Assembly: GCA_027943335.1 (NCBI GenBank) | Contig: BSBK01002057.1 | Span: 620,001-684,000 of the forward strand | DNA: 64,000 bases | Direction: 5' to 3' | From: Chamaecyparis obtusa | Lineage: Eukaryota > Streptophyta > Pinopsida > Cupressales > Cupressaceae | Shown here: positions 46,501-56,570 of the stretch, piece after piece | Layout of the letters: the number at the start of each line of letters is the position of its first letter | How positions within the stretch are numbered: the stretch's first letter is position 1 | Made by a program: the position numbers and the translations under genes | The notes under the pieces: generated by a model | What the model saw: the letters and a program-made list of their open reading frames with translations, nothing else | Database searches by the model: none | What the model was told of the DNA's origin: nothing

Positions 46501-48061
46501 AAAGAAACTGAGTAGGGAGATCAGAGGCAACTTGATTAGACTTTTGAAAAAGTACAAACATGTGTTTGCTTGGTCATATGATGACCTCAAAGCTTACAGG
46601 GCTGATTTATTCCAGCATGAAGTTCCTCTAAAGGAGGAAACCACACCCTTTAGACAAAAGCAGAGACCTATTAATCCTTTACTGGCCACCAAAATGCAAG
46701 TTGAGTTGACAAAACTGAGAGATGCTGGTATTATTGAACCAATTAGGCACTCAACTTGGGTCTCAAACCTTGTACCAGTGAGGAAGAAGAATGGTGACAT
46801 CCGGCTTTGTGTTGATTTTAGGAACCTAAATGTGGCATCACTCAAGGATAATTATGGATTGCCTAATATGGAGGCCATGCTGCATAGGGTGACTGGATGT
46901 GAACTCCTGTCAATGATGGATGGTTTCTCAGGGTATAACCAAGTGCTAGTCAAGGAATCAGAGCAATTCAAGACAGCCTTTACCACTCCTTGGGGAACTT
47001 ATGTATATGTTCGCATGCCTTTTGGTCTAAAAAATGCTGGGGCAACTTTTCAGAGAGCCATGGATGTTGCTTTCAAAGAAATGATCAATGTCTTAATGGT
47101 AGTATATCAAGATGATCTCACTGCTTTTTCCAAAAGGGCTGATGATCATTGTTCTCATTTAGAAAAGATTTTTCTCAAAGCCTTAGAGTTTGGTGTGTCT
47201 TTGAATCCCAGGAAATGTCAATTTGCAATGACAGAAGGAAAGTTATTGGGACACATAGTATCAAAAGAAGGAGTCAGGATTGATCCTGAAAGAGTGGAGG
47301 CCATCAAAAGGGTCCCTCCACCAAAGAATATAAAGGGTGTGCAATCATTTTTGGGGCAAATAAATTTTGTGAGAAGATTCATTGCTAACTTTGCAGAGTT
47401 GGTCAAGCCAATAGTTAAGTTCCTTAAAAAGGGAATGAAATTTGAATGGAACTTGGAAGCTCAGCAGGCTTTTGAAATAATTAAACAAAAAATTCAAGAA
47501 GCTCTTGTTTTGGTATCACCTGATTATTTGAAACCTTTTTCTCTATTTTCTTTTGCATCTTTTCATACTATTGCAGCTGTCCTTCTGCAGAGAGATCAAG
47601 AAGGATATGAAAATCCTATAGCTTTTTTCAGCAAGTCTTTGCAATCTGCTAAATTAAATTATGAAATAATGAAAAAGCAAGCTTATGCACTTGTGAAAGC
47701 AGTCAAGGCTTTCAGACCGTATTTGGTTTGTGCAAAGGTTAATGCTTATGTACCCCATGCTGCAGTAAAGGATATCTTGATACAGAGTGAAGTTACAGGG
47801 AAGAGATGTAAATGGATAAACAGGATTCAAGAGTTTGACCTTGAGATTCATATTACCAAATTGGTAAGAGGATTGGGACTTGCCAAGTTAATGACTGAGG
47901 AAAACATGGACCTTGTCCAGATAAACAATGTTGCTGCTAATGTTGATACAGTTACTAGTATTGAGATGCAACCCTGGTACAAGGATCTTGTTTATTTTAT
48001 TAAAAATGCTAAATGTCCACCTGAATTGAATGATAATCAGAGAAGAAGCTTGGGATTATAG
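43511..48061 (+). CDS. gag-pol: Gag-protease-RNase H-reverse transcriptase-RNase H polyprotein
   Basis: This is an open frame of 1,516 codons, in phase with 42398 and 48092. Domains in order: capsid-type gag (about 43600-44050; DARDWYRGLP); a zinc-binding CVACNMPHSPFQC at 44396-44434, spaced CX2CX3HX4C; protease with Asp-Ser-Gly at 45272-45280; an extra RNase H with Asp 45764, Glu 45884, Asp 45950 and Asp 46100, all catalytic positions kept; reverse transcriptase (about 46640-47440) with YQDD at 47105-47116; then a conventional RNase H (about 47460-47900) whose first Asp is missing (FSFASFHT). In Tat elements the extra RNase H normally follows the conventional one; here it precedes reverse transcriptase. 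Ends at TAG 48059, probably once CAG, since the frame continues into integrase. Confidence 0.93.
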   Translation: MDRYRPLFFDGIPGQPNAIPNEIRKKIPLFTGNNVITCEEHLKFFTDKVNDYEIEHEDVIMKLFVQSLIEDARDWYRGLPENSIASWDEFVRSFKEQYAEHVNSSYMLNEFNNIKKNYNESMSEFNSRFQKAMYKLFQVLRLDDAVCMTTYFNSIDGKISYLLRDKNPRTLRDAFKLAINIESNRKASGQMYKRDEGKLWKETRPQHARPFKEEDKGSGANKEFPTRFDKGGRNFQDARPPYQRQDKAPNLRDMPYKTNWKDGRPVLDNNEVQKGRDTPYPLKKNTTHNVESTPWCVACNMPHSPFQCAVAQALGEEADNSCAGDYEESEKPAINMFTTDPIEDFVSSDDEASCPDVDHKRKIFSDYEQQIFTQSDPEEFDNNDYKTHMVGSRSDEKQWRKPSEEEIKNLTVAAITQARSSYNLRNRKVDNEQGIPRSVFIKGSPQDKGFPKPNVIDGKDQELVGEKKKGEEVSTDKMKRKTGRTKDQSDSPANSPAFDMRHALSQMKVSIPLLEMLKIEEHKTAALALINEQRFAPTKQEEGSSIKRPIPISDVCVGTIVTQEPSSINPFYVTLIVNDLLLKNCMIDSGAATTVMPYHVMKELGLQVDTSNGRCYAMDNRVVPVVGTLIGIEVKIAAFLEATYKMDVVVVDTEPHYGMLLSRQWAAAVGGKLELDLSYATIPVNGTEVKLYREPRSSVMVEMVAPEALNCFVDIDMNNFVIEKVIPQLKNTDPIVEELMMQQDSLWQMFFDGGCSKEGSGAGVVFISPSSNTFKYSFLLTFSCTNNTAEYEALILVLDVAIKHGIKCLKVHSDSQLIVAQVRSQYASKDEKLKLYKHAVWDRLEFFEAFNLLWVERSNNIMADFLANVSLKNNDITLSGVSMLETKTRLVVPDNVYNWQVFEDDLDILRFLQGLDQYDGQQIDFNEVQECIEGKECIMGNEIVQLPSTHIPKGLVELEGMFKINDGFLSQKSNTKLEDLEEINLGSKNSPQMVYIGKKLSREIRGNLIRLLKKYKHVFAWSYDDLKAYRADLFQHEVPLKEETTPFRQKQRPINPLLATKMQVELTKLRDAGIIEPIRHSTWVSNLVPVRKKNGDIRLCVDFRNLNVASLKDNYGLPNMEAMLHRVTGCELLSMMDGFSGYNQVLVKESEQFKTAFTTPWGTYVYVRMPFGLKNAGATFQRAMDVAFKEMINVLMVVYQDDLTAFSKRADDHCSHLEKIFLKALEFGVSLNPRKCQFAMTEGKLLGHIVSKEGVRIDPERVEAIKRVPPPKNIKGVQSFLGQINFVRRFIANFAELVKPIVKFLKKGMKFEWNLEAQQAFEIIKQKIQEALVLVSPDYLKPFSLFSFASFHTIAAVLLQRDQEGYENPIAFFSKSLQSAKLNYEIMKKQAYALVKAVKAFRPYLVCAKVNAYVPHAAVKDILIQSEVTGKRCKWINRIQEFDLEIHITKLVRGLGLAKLMTEENMDLVQINNVAANVDTVTSIEMQPWYKDLVYFIKNAKCPPELNDNQRRSLGL

Positions 48062-49231
48062 GCTCAAAGATATGTCCTCATTCAAGGTGATTTGTACTGG
48101 AAAGACAATGATGGCATTTTGCTCTTTTGTTTGGATGAACACCAATCAGAGAAGGTGCTAAAAGAAATGCATTATGGAATGTGTGGAGGGCATTATTCTG
48201 CTCGGTCAACAGCTCATAAAATTTTGAGGGCAGGATATTATTGGCCTGTACTATTTAAAGACACTCACTCTTATGTTAGAAAGTGTGAACCCTGTCAAAG
48301 GTTTTCAAAGAAACTAAAATTTTCAGGTGCATTGTTATTAAATCCAGTTGTTGCAGAAGCCCCTTTTGCAATGTGGGGTATGGATTTTATTGGAGAGTTC
48401 TCTAAAAAATCCAGTGGAAGACATAGTCACATTTTGGTGGCTACTGATTACTTTACCAAGTGGATAGAAGCTATTCCCACTAGAGGAGCAACAAGTGCTG
48501 TGGTAATTGATTTCCTGATGAACAACATAATCACAAGATTTGGTGTCCCAATCAAATTGGTTGTAGACAATGCAATGAGTTTTCGGTCTCAAGAAATTAC
48601 TAATTTTTGTGATGAAATGGGAGTTATCTTGTCTTATTCAAGCCCATATCACCCACAGGCCAATGGACAAGCTGAGTCTAGCAATAAGAGCATTTTGCAA
48701 ATCTTGAAGAAGACCTTGGAAAAGAATAAAAGAGGTTGGCATGAGAAGTTAAAGTTAGCACTATGGGCTGATAGAATTTCTGAGAAAAAAGCCACAGGGA
48801 AGTCCCCCTTTGAAATGGTATATGGTGCAAAGACAAGATTGTCAATTAATAATTTCCTTCCCATCTACAAGTTCATGCAAGAGGAAGATATTGAAATCAG
48901 TAACCCGCTGCAAGATAGGATGGTTCAGCTGATTGAGTTGGATGAGATAAGAAGGGAAGGGTAGAAAAATAACATAAAACTACAGCAAAAAATGAAATAT
49001 CTTTTTGATAAAAGGGCTACTGTGAGAAAATTTCAGCCTGGTGACATGGTTCTTCAGTGGAATGCTAGATATGAAGACAAAGGGAAGCATAAAAAATTTG
49101 AGTCCTTATGGATGGGTCCCTTCATTGTTTGTCAGATTCATGGCAAAGATTCTTATTTTTTGCAAGGTATGGATGGTGAAGAGCAAGAATTGCCAGTGCA
49201 TGGACAATTCTTGAAATTTTTCTTCAGTTGA
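48062..49231 (+). pseudogene. pol: Integrase of the Tat element (one internal stop)
   Basis: This continues the polyprotein frame after TAG 48059. The H2C2 zinc domain (EMHYGMCGGH...CEPCQ) spans about 48155-48300. The core has its catalytic Asp at 48383 (GMDFIG), Asp at 48566 (VDNA, where TDNG is usual) and Glu at 48674 (AESSNKS). The C-terminal domain (FQPGDMVLQWN) ends HGQFLKFFFS at 49231. One further stop, TAG at 48962, splits off the last 90 codons. There is no chromodomain, as expected for the Tat lineage. Integrase would join the DNA copy into host chromosomes. With only two stops in this part and all catalytic residues present, decay is slight. Confidence 0.92.
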
Positions 49232-49635
49232 AAGTTCTTTTTCCATGCACAGTAGGCTTGTATTATATGTATAGGTGTATTTGCTTCTCATTTTAGGTTC
49301 AGGTTTTGTGGTCTGCCTCCCAGAGATTCATGGTTTCTTGCTATGATCTTACAATCAAGCATCCTCAGATAGAGCCACTGTTGGGTATCCTAAAATTTTT
49401 TGAGGTTTGAAGTCCAATTCCTGGTTTAAGTCTCCATGCGAGTGTTTTTCCTGAACTAGGGTTTGTAAAGTGTCATGAAAATGGTTTTTGACATGTTCAG
49501 AAAAACCCTTACCCTAGGTCTTGTTTTCCAAAATGTTTCCAATTCATTTCCAAAATTCATGTGGCCTTCTTGTTTCTTTTTCTTGGTTACCTTTAAGTCA
49601 CTTAAGTTTCTATTTGTGCATGTGCTTATTTTCCC

Positions 49636-50941
49636 CTAGTGTTCACTGAATCAGGAAGTGTCTTATCAAGTTTCAAAACAATCTAGCGATTTAGCGAATG
49701 AGTCAAATTCATGCTCACTATTAATATCAATCACCAGTTCTCTAGATCTTCCAGCAGTTATCCCAAACATTCAGCGAATTGGCGAATGCATTAAAGCCAA
49801 GCTTTTTGATTACTTTGTTCGCTAAGTCTCCAAGTGCTTCGGCGGTTTCATTTTCCTTTCCGAGAACTAGCGAATGGCGGTTATCTCCAGTTCTTGCAAT
49901 ATTTGGCGGTCTTTTGAAACAATCTAGCGACTCAGCGAATGCTCTTTGTTCGCTTGTTCTCAGAATCTGGCGGTCAAGGGTCGTTTCAACTAGATAATTA
50001 GCGAATACTATGGATTGCTTTCATGATCAACGACCCTATTTTAATCTCAAAATATGTGTGGGTCCTGCATATTTGATCTGGTGAATGAGCGACTGAATAC
50101 TTATAATGCTATCCTCTAAATTTGGCGGTTCTGATGGTTTGCTTAAAAGATTTCAGCGGAGATAAGTTTTCTCACATTCATTTATTCTCGAAATAAGTTG
50201 GTGACATGCTAAACCATTTAGCGATTCAGTGAAGCCTTTGGTCGCTAGTTCTCTTGATAAAAGGATAAAGGTTAAAACAATCTGGTGAATAAGCGAATCA
50301 ATGGATGATGAGTTTTAAGGCTTCAGTCGCTTATTCTCGAAATGAAATTTTCACTGATATGGATTATTTGGAGAACTAGCGAATGCTCTTTGTTCGCTGA
50401 TTCTCAGAATTAAATGGTTAAGGGTTTTTTTATTCAGAGAACTAACGATAGCCATCGATTGACGAAGATCAACGGTCAATCTGGAATCCTGGTATAAAGT
50501 GATGATTAAGGAAAGATTTAGCGAATTAGAGATTAAAGGGGTTCGCCAGTTCTCCAGACAATCAAGCGGTTAAGTATATTTTTAAGCAAATGCGTGAACC
50601 CTTTGTTCACCAGATCTCCAAAAAAAGTGACCATCAGTCATAATATTAAGAGAATGGGAGGTGGCTTTGTTCGCTAGTTCGCCAAATGGTAATTGCAGTT
50701 AACTGTGTAAGTGGGAGCCCTTTGTTCGCTGATTCATGAAATGCATGGATGGTTAAGGATAGGATTCCGAGAACCCGCGAAGCTAGTAGTCGCTAGTTCT
50801 CCAAATGTGAACCAGGATTAAATAGGGATTCAGAGAACCAGTGAAGCCAGTGGTCGCCAGTTCTCCGGTTGCTAGCTAGGGTTAGCATTATATTCAGCGA
50901 TTAAGAGAAGCCAATAGTCGCTGGTTCGCTAAATGGGCTCA
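49636..50941. repeat. Array of alternating inverted motifs (3' LTR)
   Basis: Partner of 35725-37030. Clear copies of the GAGAACTAGCGAA/TTCGCTAGTTCTC pair are near 49861, 49925, 50375 and 50669. Differences from the 5' copy are mostly CG against CA or TG. Confidence 0.8.
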
Positions 50942-51380
50942 GATGGAAAAGGTCATAAAGGGAAAAGAAAAAGGACCGTTGCCACATAGATAAAGTACTT
51001 TTTCGATATGGACATGAAACCAATAAGCCATCAAATCAGCTTCAAGAAGAAAGATTGCATGACACAAATAGTTTTAAAGTACAGAATCATGATCATTCCC
51101 TCTTCACCTTGTTTTCAAGTAGTTTAATCTATCTGTCAACATCCGGACATGGCGAGCTCGAAATTTGAAATCTGGGGGTACATGAAATTGAATATGGGAT
51201 CCATTAAGGAGATTTGCATTAACTATGGTAGTTGCACACCTTGGATTCATATCGATAAATAAGTTTAAGCTCATTGTTTATTTGTTCAGTCTCAGTTGTC
51301 AAGAGCTTCTGTTTGTCCAGAGAATTTCCGAGCATAAAGCATTTGAGATACAAAGAATTGAAGGTGTTTCTGTAGCAAGG

Positions 51381-54300
51381 ATGAGTCAACCTGAGAAGAG
51401 TGCAGCGTCTTCCAGTAGTGAGGCCAAGTCCAAAACTGGTGAGGACAGGAATAAGCCAAATTTTTCAGATGAATTCCTGAAACTGTTGCCGGGCTCCAGT
51501 CAGAACAAGAGGGCTGCTGATGACGTGTTTGAAGATCTTTTGGAATGGTGTAGAGACCCAATCACTCAAAAATTCACAGGTTACACTATTTTCAACTTCT
51601 TTTACAGCAATAAAAATAAGCATGTTCCTGTCTGTAATGGTTGGGTGTTAGGATTAGGAAAAATGGTTGTCCCTGACGTTTTCCTAGATATTGATTTAAT
51701 TGTTGCCCTAGCAGGAAGTTATGACCCTATCTCAAGGACAATTAGAAAAGAAGACCAATCACCCTTAGTTACTCTTGATAGGGGATCTTTTATGAAAGCT
51801 TTTGGTCTATACACGTCCTTTTCCACTGAGATTGATTTGAACAAAGAAAAGGCAAGATACAGAAGCAATGTAGGGTCAGTAAAAGACCAGTTGGTTAAAC
51901 ATATGCCAAAAGAGGATAAATACATAGCCCCCCTTCCTGCTAACATGAATGCCCCATACCAGTTCAAATCCCTGCATCATTATATGAGATATACTTGCTA
52001 TGCATTATGTAGAGTTTTGGGAATGGATGGGAATGCAGAATTTTTACCAGCTGACTTGCTGATGATCATCTTGGATATTCAAAATCCTTTGGTAAACACT
52101 GACTATGATTACATTCAGTATGTGATTGATAGGATGCATCAAGGGCTGATGTCTGTCAAAGAAAGTAAAAGTCCTATTGAGTTCATGCATTATTCTCTAT
52201 TAATGCATTTGATTCTATTTTTCAACATCAACAGTTTTGATGCAAACATGTTAAAACCAAGGTTCACTTTCAAGGATCAGCACAATCCAGTGCAGTTGTG
52301 GGTGAGGATATGGAATTCTACCTCTAATGAAGCAGATTTTTGTGTTTTTTAGAATTTCATTGTCTATCCAATTATCAGGATGCTAGGCATAAATGTCACC
52401 AGGCTATCTCCTAGAGTCCTCAGGCTTTTAAGACCACTGCAGTATGTGGATAAGTGGGATGGAAATCATAATTGGGGTGATTTCTACTTAGGATATAATT
52501 CCATAATTATCAGAGTTTATGGTTGTCCCCAACCCCCACATTTATTACCAAAGTATGTGCCTCCAAGATTGGCTTGTTTGGAATTTGTTTGGCAACTAAT
52601 GTGTACAGATAAAGAGCTTCTGGCCCCTCATAGAAAGGGTACATTCACACCCAGGCAATTCAGGGTAGGTGACTTCTTGATAGGAAAGTGGGCTTTTCCT
52701 CAAATCAGTGCATGGTTACAACAATTCAAAATGGTTACTGGTGCTTGTAGGCACATAGATCTTGAGGACTTCATCAAGATTGCCAGGATGACTTACATCC
52801 CAAACATTGGTGTGATCAAGGAGCATGAAGGTTTGGATGAAGAAGATGTGATTAGAAACATCTTAGATGAAGATGAGGTTAAGAGGAGATGGTACAGATT
52901 CTTTGATTTAGTAGATTTGTCCAACCAATTGAAAGCATCTTAGATTCCTTTTGAGGGTTTTTTCCCTGATCTTCCTTATTTGAAGAAGATTGATGGGATG
53001 ATTGAAAAGTATGATACCTTGGCAAATCAATTGGAAGGCTTGATTGATCAGAATGAGCCAGAGAAGAAGAAAAGGAAAGATTATTCATCTTCTGATGAGG
53101 AAGAATTTACTGATGAGTCACAAGAAGAAGATAGTCCTCCACAGGTTGAGGGACCACCAGTTGTTGATCTCACTCAAGATCAACCAGAAATAAGGGATAT
53201 CTCAGAGCCACCATTGAAGAAATAGAGGCTTGAGGAAGGTGAACCTTCAAGGCATGAGAAACAAAGAAGGGAAATTGACAGAGCATCTGCTCTTGTACCA
53301 GGTGATAGGCCATATCATCATCAATTGTGGAAAGCAATAAGAGCAGGCAAGAAAATAGCCATTGAGCAAGAAAGCAGGGAAAAGTCCTTATGGTTGGAGA
53401 AGGATATGAGAGAGGTCTATCAAGAGGAATTCTTGAGTGACGATCAATTCATTAAGACTGATGAGTTCAAGAGTTTTCTCATTTGGAACAAGCAGCAAGA
53501 AGTAAAGAAAGCTCTGCCTGAAGGTATGGAGCCAAGTGAAGAAACTTTGAGAGCTCTTGCTTCATATGATCCTAGCCTTGATCCTATAACAGTGGACGAA
53601 GCCAGAGAATTGGTTAAATCAAGTGGAATGTTGTTAACCCTAGGATGGGATCTGACTTCTGCATTCCTCATTGATCAATTGAGAAAGCAACCAGAGGGTA
53701 GCCTATCATATGAGGTTCACATTGGTGACATGATAAGAGGAAGTGGCTATGACCCTAAGTCCCAAGCTATTGCAATGTGGTCTATGGCCCCCAAAACCCA
53801 AAAGCCATCCCTATTGAGTATAGAGGATAAGATGGAGGGGAATAAAATTATATGGACTGTACAAATTACAACAGACCTTGAAGTCTCCAAGGTAGTAACT
53901 CATTGGGCTAATCTAAATGAAGCCAAGACAGCTCAGCTGTCAGAAAGATATGCCAAATTGTTTGAAAGTTCAAGCATGGTAGCCAAGGACAGAGATTTGA
54001 AAATGATGAAGATCAAACAATTGGAAGATGAGCTAGCAGAAATAAAGGTCAAACTTGAGGAAGCCTCAAAAATAATTCCTCCTCCTCCTTTGCAAGTTGA
54101 AGTACCTATTCAGGTAAATTTGGAGGCACTTGAGGGACCTGCTGAAGATTTGGAGAAGGTGAAATTAGATGCATCCCTGGACACTATAGCCAAAATAGTG
54201 CAGTACAGGCAGGACAAAATAAAGGACAAGATGGATGCAGTTCATAAATCAGTCAGCCTATTACATCAGACCAATCAAAAGGTGAATGACTATTTAGCCA

Positions 54301-54866
54301 CCTTGGAGCCACTCTATAGTATTTGGTCTGGGAGGAATTTGTTGTTTGATAAGCTTGACAGTTTACAAGAACACAGGCCTGATATCCCAAAAGTAGTGAC
54401 TGATGTATTTGAAAGGATTGGCCTAATAAGTGCTGCATCAAAGTTTTTCAAAGGAAAGTCAAACCAAATAAAGGCTAAGTTAGCCATGTTTGATAAAGAT
54501 TACAGCAAGTATTTTCCCCCGGTATATGATGACAATGGAAATGTGGTTAAGCTGGAAGATTGGAAGTTGTCAATGGGTCAGTTGGTAATCAATCAAGATG
54601 CCTTCCTAAAAGATAATAAGGCTTTGGATGTGGAAGGAACTAACAATATAATTGATAGTTTATTCAAAGTTGAAAGTGACTGTATTAAGTTTGTAGCAGA
54701 AGTTAAAAATGTGACTGATTCTACATGGGAACGACAAGTCAACTTATTATAGGAGCTGCAGAGTTACGACTGGCCATCTGATGATGATGTGGTAGCTTGG
54801 GAAAAGTTAATCACAAAGAAGAAGAAGAAACTGGTTATCCAGCTGACAGAGGAGGAAGAAGAATAG
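51381..54866 (+). CDS. LTR-borne accessory protein of unknown function, 3' LTR copy
   Basis: I do not recognise this protein. From ATG 51381 it runs 1,161 codons in one frame to TAG 54864-54866. It has four internal stops: 52350, 52941 (shared with the 5' copy), 53223 and 54750. Residues 1-30 are Ser/Lys/Glu-rich. About 30-520 looks globular (YTIFNFFYSNKNKH, FIHYSLLMHLILFF-type helix, NWGDFYLG). Near 555-580 lies a basic KKKRK followed by acidic SSDEEEFTDESQEED, suggesting nuclear location. The rest is largely helical with coiled coil at about 860-905 (KIKQLEDELAEIKVKLEEAS) and a terminal Lys/Glu tail. No enzyme motif is seen. It would lie near the 3' end of the element's genomic RNA if transcription starts at the TATA box downstream of the 5' copy. 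Confidence 0.72.
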
Positions 54867-55157
54867 ATTGCACTTGGCACCTGATCCAGAATTTGAGGGA
54901 GAGCATGTTCAAATAGAGAATGATGTAAATTAGCTTGTAATGGCGGTCATCCTTCATATGACAAACTTGGTAACTACTCTGAAAATATCTACAAACAAAG
55001 GTGCCAGCTGCGGAAGTTGTTCAGAACTGAAAAATACGCCTTGCTGTCTTTATTAAATATCTTTCTGTTTGTATTTTCTTTTGTCTTCTAGTGCAAATTT
55101 CTATCAGCCATCCGAAGCTTGTTGCATCCTTTTGAGGATTCCAGGATGGTTGATTAG

Positions 55158-55165
55158 TATAAATA
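55158..55165 (+). promoter_or_regulatory. Candidate TATA box, 3' LTR copy
   Basis: TATAAATA, identical to 41246-41253 and in the same LTR position. In the 3' LTR it would face downstream host sequence. Confidence 0.4.
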
Positions 55166-56120
55166 GTCAGTTTCTATTGAAGATAGAGGTTGGAAAATAT
55201 TTTTGTAAAGGAGAGGTCCAGAATATAGAACCTTATTTTTTGTGAAATCAAGGAAGACTGTACGAATGCATTTTATGAATTAATACAAATACACTAGAGT
55301 TTTGTTACTATCATTTGATTGTCTTTACATGTGGAGTGTTTTAGTTTCTTTATGTATTTAGATTGTAAGACAGTTTAAATACATCTTTCACAAGGTGAAT
55401 GTAGGGGTTGAGCTTAAGTTTCTTTCAAGGAAAGAGTAAAATCTTAGGGGAGGTCTCTGGGAATTGAATATCTATATGTGGATTTGATGACAGGTGTAGG
55501 AATGGAAACAATGATATGTTAGGCATGTTATTTGAGTTTCATTGTATTCGTTTTAATAGATATATGTGAAGGTAGAGTTTGACTCTGATGCCTAGCGGAT
55601 AAGGGACTGGTTTTAGATCCATTTACATGGTTTACCATCCAATATATAATTGATTGAAATTTTACTTTATATGCATAATTTCCAGACTTGAGACATTTTA
55701 TGACAAGCTCATAAATATGTATTTTAATGCTTTGAAGAAGCAATAAATAAGGTTAACCCTTCCCCAAGTTTAACTCTAAAAGGAAGAAGGATGAATATCC
55801 TTAAGCCATTGTATCGTGTTGCTATTTTTATAATCTATATCATGATGTTGTGTATCAGGATGATTTGGGTTATACTCAGAGTTTTAGCAACTTATTGAGT
55901 TGGATTTTGAAGGCAGTAACAAAGCAGTGAAGGAGCAAGTTCTCAATTCAGAGCTCAGTTGAACATTGAATTGATAGAGGTACACCCGCCTGAGTATATA
56001 TTACTCAAAGTGAAGAAGGTCTTAACCTTAATACCTTAGTAGTTTGTAACTTGCTAGGTTACAACCATTGGGATTATTTGAGTAATTGATTAATCTGCAG
56101 GTTCAAACACTAACAAACTC

Positions 56121-56565
56121 TTCTCTAAGCTTAAATACAAGGGCACAACTACATAACTAGTAAGATATCTGTCGACTCTTCTGAATAAACATAGGAAATT
56201 ATTGTTGGCGAATAGCGACTACATAACTTCACTTCTAATCATCAACATACTATGTGTCCACAACTAAAACATCACTAACATGTCTTCAACATATATCCAA
56301 GTGCATGAGGCTCCATTATGACTATACAAACAACCATACATAGAAAAATACCTGTTATCCTATTAGGAACACTACTGACACTAGCTGCTATATAACTATC
56401 TATACTAACTATTAACCTTTGCACCCATGATATCATGTTGATATCATGTCCATGCTTCATATACTAAAATCTTACTTCATAAGACTTCCACAGATGCTAC
56501 TTTCCATATGTTGTCATCAATGAGAAACATACAGTCAGTACTGGCCTACTAGCAAATCTCCAACA
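56121..56565 (-). repeat. 5' LTR of the copia element, outer segment
   Basis: It matches 21531-21996 apart from a small deletion of about 20 bp near 56140. It ends TCTCCAACA at 56565, followed by the target duplication CCTTT at 56566-56570. Confidence 0.92.
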
Positions 56566-56570
56566 CCTTT

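Larger units (their letters stand above)
35468..56115 (+). mobile_element. 20.6-kb Tat-type Ty3/gypsy element with 6.7-kb coding LTRs
   Basis: The two LTRs are exactly 6,737 bp each (35468-42204 and 49379-56115). They begin TGTTGGGTATCC and end CACTAACA. The target duplication AACTC is perfect (35463-35467 and 56116-56120). It is confirmed by the empty site in the other copia LTR at 21521-21540. The primer-binding site is of the TGGCGACTC type used by Tat/Ogre elements. The interior (42205-49378) encodes gag, protease, an extra RNase H, reverse transcriptase, RNase H and integrase in one frame with only three stops. Each LTR carries its own ~3.5-kb reading frame. By structure this is a Tat-lineage element, and the least decayed element in the window. 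Confidence 0.93.
49379..56115 (+). repeat. 3' LTR (6,737 bp) of the Tat element
   Basis: It has the same layout and length as the 5' LTR. The 147 bp between the integrase end and this LTR (49232-49378) contain no evident polypurine tract; the bases before it read CAGATAGAGCCAC. Confidence 0.93.
20680..56565 (-). mobile_element. Ty1/copia retrotransposon, twice interrupted
   Basis: The 3' LTR is 20680-21996. The 5' LTR is 34625-35467 plus 56121-56565. The 5-bp target duplication CCTTT is perfect (20675-20679 and 56566-56570). Removing the two insertions leaves an element of about 7.1 kb. Gene order on the minus strand is gag, protease, integrase, reverse transcriptase, RNase H, which defines Ty1/copia. 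The reverse transcriptase is split by the non-autonomous element at 23270-31389. The 5' LTR is split by the giant-LTR element at 35468-56115. The pol carries stops and a short deletion near 31760. Confidence 0.93.
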
